Origin: Clostridia bacterium | GTDB taxonomy: Bacteria; Aerophobota; Aerophobia; Aerophobales; AE-B3A | Assembly: GCA_030610745.1 (NCBI GenBank) | Contig: JAUWRC010000088.1 | Location: forward strand, 1-6,314 | Direction of reading: 5' to 3' | DNA length: 6,314 nt | In this document: positions 5,590-6,314 of the stretch, one piece after another | Numbering within the stretch: the first letter of the stretch is position 1 | Layout of the letters: every line of letters starts with the position of its first letter | Translations under genes and position numbers: made by a program | Notes under the pieces: generated by a model | Seen by the model: only the letters and a program-made list of their open reading frames with translations | Database searches by the model: none | What the model was told of the DNA's origin: nothing

Positions 5590-5826
5590 TCACGCCATGG
5601 CATGTTTCTGCTTTCGACTTTTGATGAAAGCTGAGGATTCTTCCTCTATCCTACGCATGGCTTCCCTGTCATAGACTTTCTCTCCGCACTCGGAACATTC
5701 GTGGAACTCCAGCGACGGTACAGAATACGATTGGCCTTGAAATCTGCCCGACCAGTTCCTTCGCACCTTCTTGATTTTGCCACCTCCACAAGTAGGACAA
5801 ATCTTGATCTGTATTGATTTTTCCAT
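5590..5826 (-). CDS. YgiT-type zinc-finger antitoxin (MqsA N-terminal family)
   Basis: 78 aa putative antitoxin of a type II toxin-antitoxin pair. Two CxxC pairs, CPTC (C10, C13) and CSEC (C44, C47), form the zinc knuckle of the YgiT/MqsA N-terminal domain, with the typical linking sequence VPSLEFHECSECGEKVYD. After about residue 52 only a short charged helix follows (DREAMRRIEEESSAFIKSRK), so the DNA-binding helix-turn-helix present in full-length MqsA (about 130 aa) is absent. The protein may neutralise its partner without acting as a strong repressor by itself. GGGAG, six bases before the ATG, supports the start. The gene lies 11 bases after the stop of the DUF4258-like gene, in the toxin-first order seen in mqsRA and higBA. 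Antitoxin function is inferred from domain and pairing. Confidence 0.85.
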   Translation of the reverse strand: MEKSIQIKICPTCGGGKIKKVRRNWSGRFQGQSYSVPSLEFHECSECGEKVYDREAMRRIEEESSAFIKSRKQKHAMA

Positions 5827-5837
5827 ATTTTACTCCC

Positions 5838-6149
5838 TTACAATGCTCTCTTTGAGGAAACCAAGAAATAGTATGTTTCTTGGCCATTTTCCTTGATCAG
5901 TTTACCTTTTGAATATATTGGCAAACCGTCTAGATTTGTACTTTGAATCACGTAAAGGTATTCTCTCCCAATCCTTCTGTATTGACTTTGCGAACGAAGT
6001 GTCTTGTAAATCGCTACAGCATTCAGAATAGACTCAGCCACATCCAGTTCCCTAATACCATCAACCTCCATTTCGATGCGCGCCTTTTCACTAAATGCGT
6101 AGCGTCCTGTTAGGACAGCACGTTTAATTCGAACCAAAACATCGCTCAT
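5838..6149 (-). CDS. DUF4258-like putative toxin
   Basis: 103 aa small protein that resembles the DUF4258 family regularly found beside YgiT-type zinc-finger genes. The visible family pattern is RIKRAVLTGRYAFSEKARIE near the N-terminus, ELDVAESILNA (34-44), then a strand-rich half with YRRIGREYLYVIQS (57-70), GLPIYSKGKL (75-84) and ETYYFLVSSKRAL (91-103). The fold is expected to resemble RelE/MqsR-type small RNases, but no catalytic residue can be assigned with confidence from the sequence alone. It is the promoter-proximal gene of the pair. GAGGA lies about ten bases before the ATG, a slightly long spacing that may keep toxin output low. Toxic activity is inference. The cassette has no functional link to the sugar operon that I can see, so it is probably an independently acquired module. 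Confidence 0.8.
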   Translation of the reverse strand: MSDVLVRIKRAVLTGRYAFSEKARIEMEVDGIRELDVAESILNAVAIYKTLRSQSQYRRIGREYLYVIQSTNLDGLPIYSKGKLIKENGQETYYFLVSSKRAL

Positions 6150-6173
6150 ATATCACTTATCCTCTTTATTACG

Positions 6174-6202
6174 AGATATGCCGAGCGTAGCGAGGCTTAT
6201 CT
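6174..6202. promoter_or_regulatory. Inverted repeat at the expected start site of the toxin-antitoxin pair
   Basis: The 13-base arms at 6174-6186 and 6190-6202 pair at 10 positions around GTA: AGATA with TATCT, GCC with GGC, and GC with GC. The core reads GCCGAGCGTAGCGAGGC. Placed just downstream of the -10 box, it could be an autoregulatory operator or a hairpin in the 5' leader. The core also resembles short dispersed GAGCGTAGCGAG repeats found in various genomes, so a repeat origin is possible. Confidence 0.5.
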
Positions 6203-6204
6203 TG

Positions 6205-6232
6205 AGTATAGCGAAACCAAATTCTATGTCAA
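6205..6232 (-). promoter_or_regulatory. Sigma70-type promoter of the toxin-antitoxin pair
   Basis: On the minus strand a perfect -35 box TTGACA (complement of 6227-6232) and a -10 box TATACT (complement of 6205-6210) are separated by 16 bases. Transcription should start near 6198, about 49 bases before the toxin ATG at 6149. Confidence 0.7.
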
Positions 6233-6314
6233 ATCTTGCCCGAAACCGGAAGTGTACTGATAATGGACGGTGGATACACTATCTGGTGAAATAATGGCTT
6301 TTTGTCAAAACCAA

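Noticed and set aside
6233..6314. Possible insertion-sequence end or additional gene at the right edge
   Set aside because: No open frame of meaningful length with a ribosome-binding site, no clear terminal inverted repeat, and the window ends before anything can be confirmed.

Overview
The window looks like a bacterial carbohydrate-catabolism locus followed by a toxin-antitoxin cassette. Base composition is moderate to AT-leaning, Shine-Dalgarno sites are strong (AGGAG/AAGGAGG) and promoters are sigma70-like. The combination of a GH4 enzyme, a GH2 enzyme, a ThuA-like protein and two Gfo/Idh/MocA dehydrogenases is common in polysaccharide-degrading environmental bacteria such as Planctomycetota, Omnitrophota, Poribacteria, KSB1-type lineages and some Firmicutes. 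The sequence alone does not fix the taxon. Interspersed repeats inside a gene suggest a repeat-rich genome, perhaps from an uncultured lineage.

Layout. (1) Positions 1-310, minus strand: the 5' end of a GH4-family NAD-dependent glycosidase, preceded by an overlapping 44-codon ORF that may be the stump of a sugar isomerase gene. (2) Positions 311-502: a divergent control region. It holds two mirrored promoters (TTGACA-N16/17-TAATAT), each carrying the same palindromic operator just downstream of the -10 box, plus a separate perfect 12-bp-arm palindrome over one -35 box. (3) Positions 503-5455, plus strand: a tight four-gene operon with gaps of 10, 13 and 16 nt, encoding a GH2 glycosidase, a ThuA-like protein and two different Gfo/Idh/MocA oxidoreductases. 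(4) Positions 5456-5589: a short convergent gap without a convincing terminator. (5) Positions 5590-6232, minus strand: a DUF4258-type putative toxin and a YgiT/MqsA-type zinc-finger antitoxin with their own promoter and an inverted repeat near the start site. (6) Positions 6233-6314: nothing recognisable.

How the genes may work together (inference). GH4 enzymes cleave glycosides through a transient 3-keto sugar. ThuA and its partner dehydrogenase ThuB are linked to 3-keto derivatives of trehalose and related disaccharides. Gfo/Idh/MocA enzymes often oxidise sugar hydroxyls, including C3. The locus therefore looks like an intracellular, redox-assisted pathway for an unidentified glycoside, controlled from one symmetrical operator region. 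No transporter or regulator gene lies inside the window.

The most unusual points are the near-perfect mirrored promoter/operator pair, a mosaic repeat of about 160 bp inserted in frame inside the GH2 gene, and a GH2 protein that ends soon after its nucleophile, so the last part of its barrel appears to be missing.
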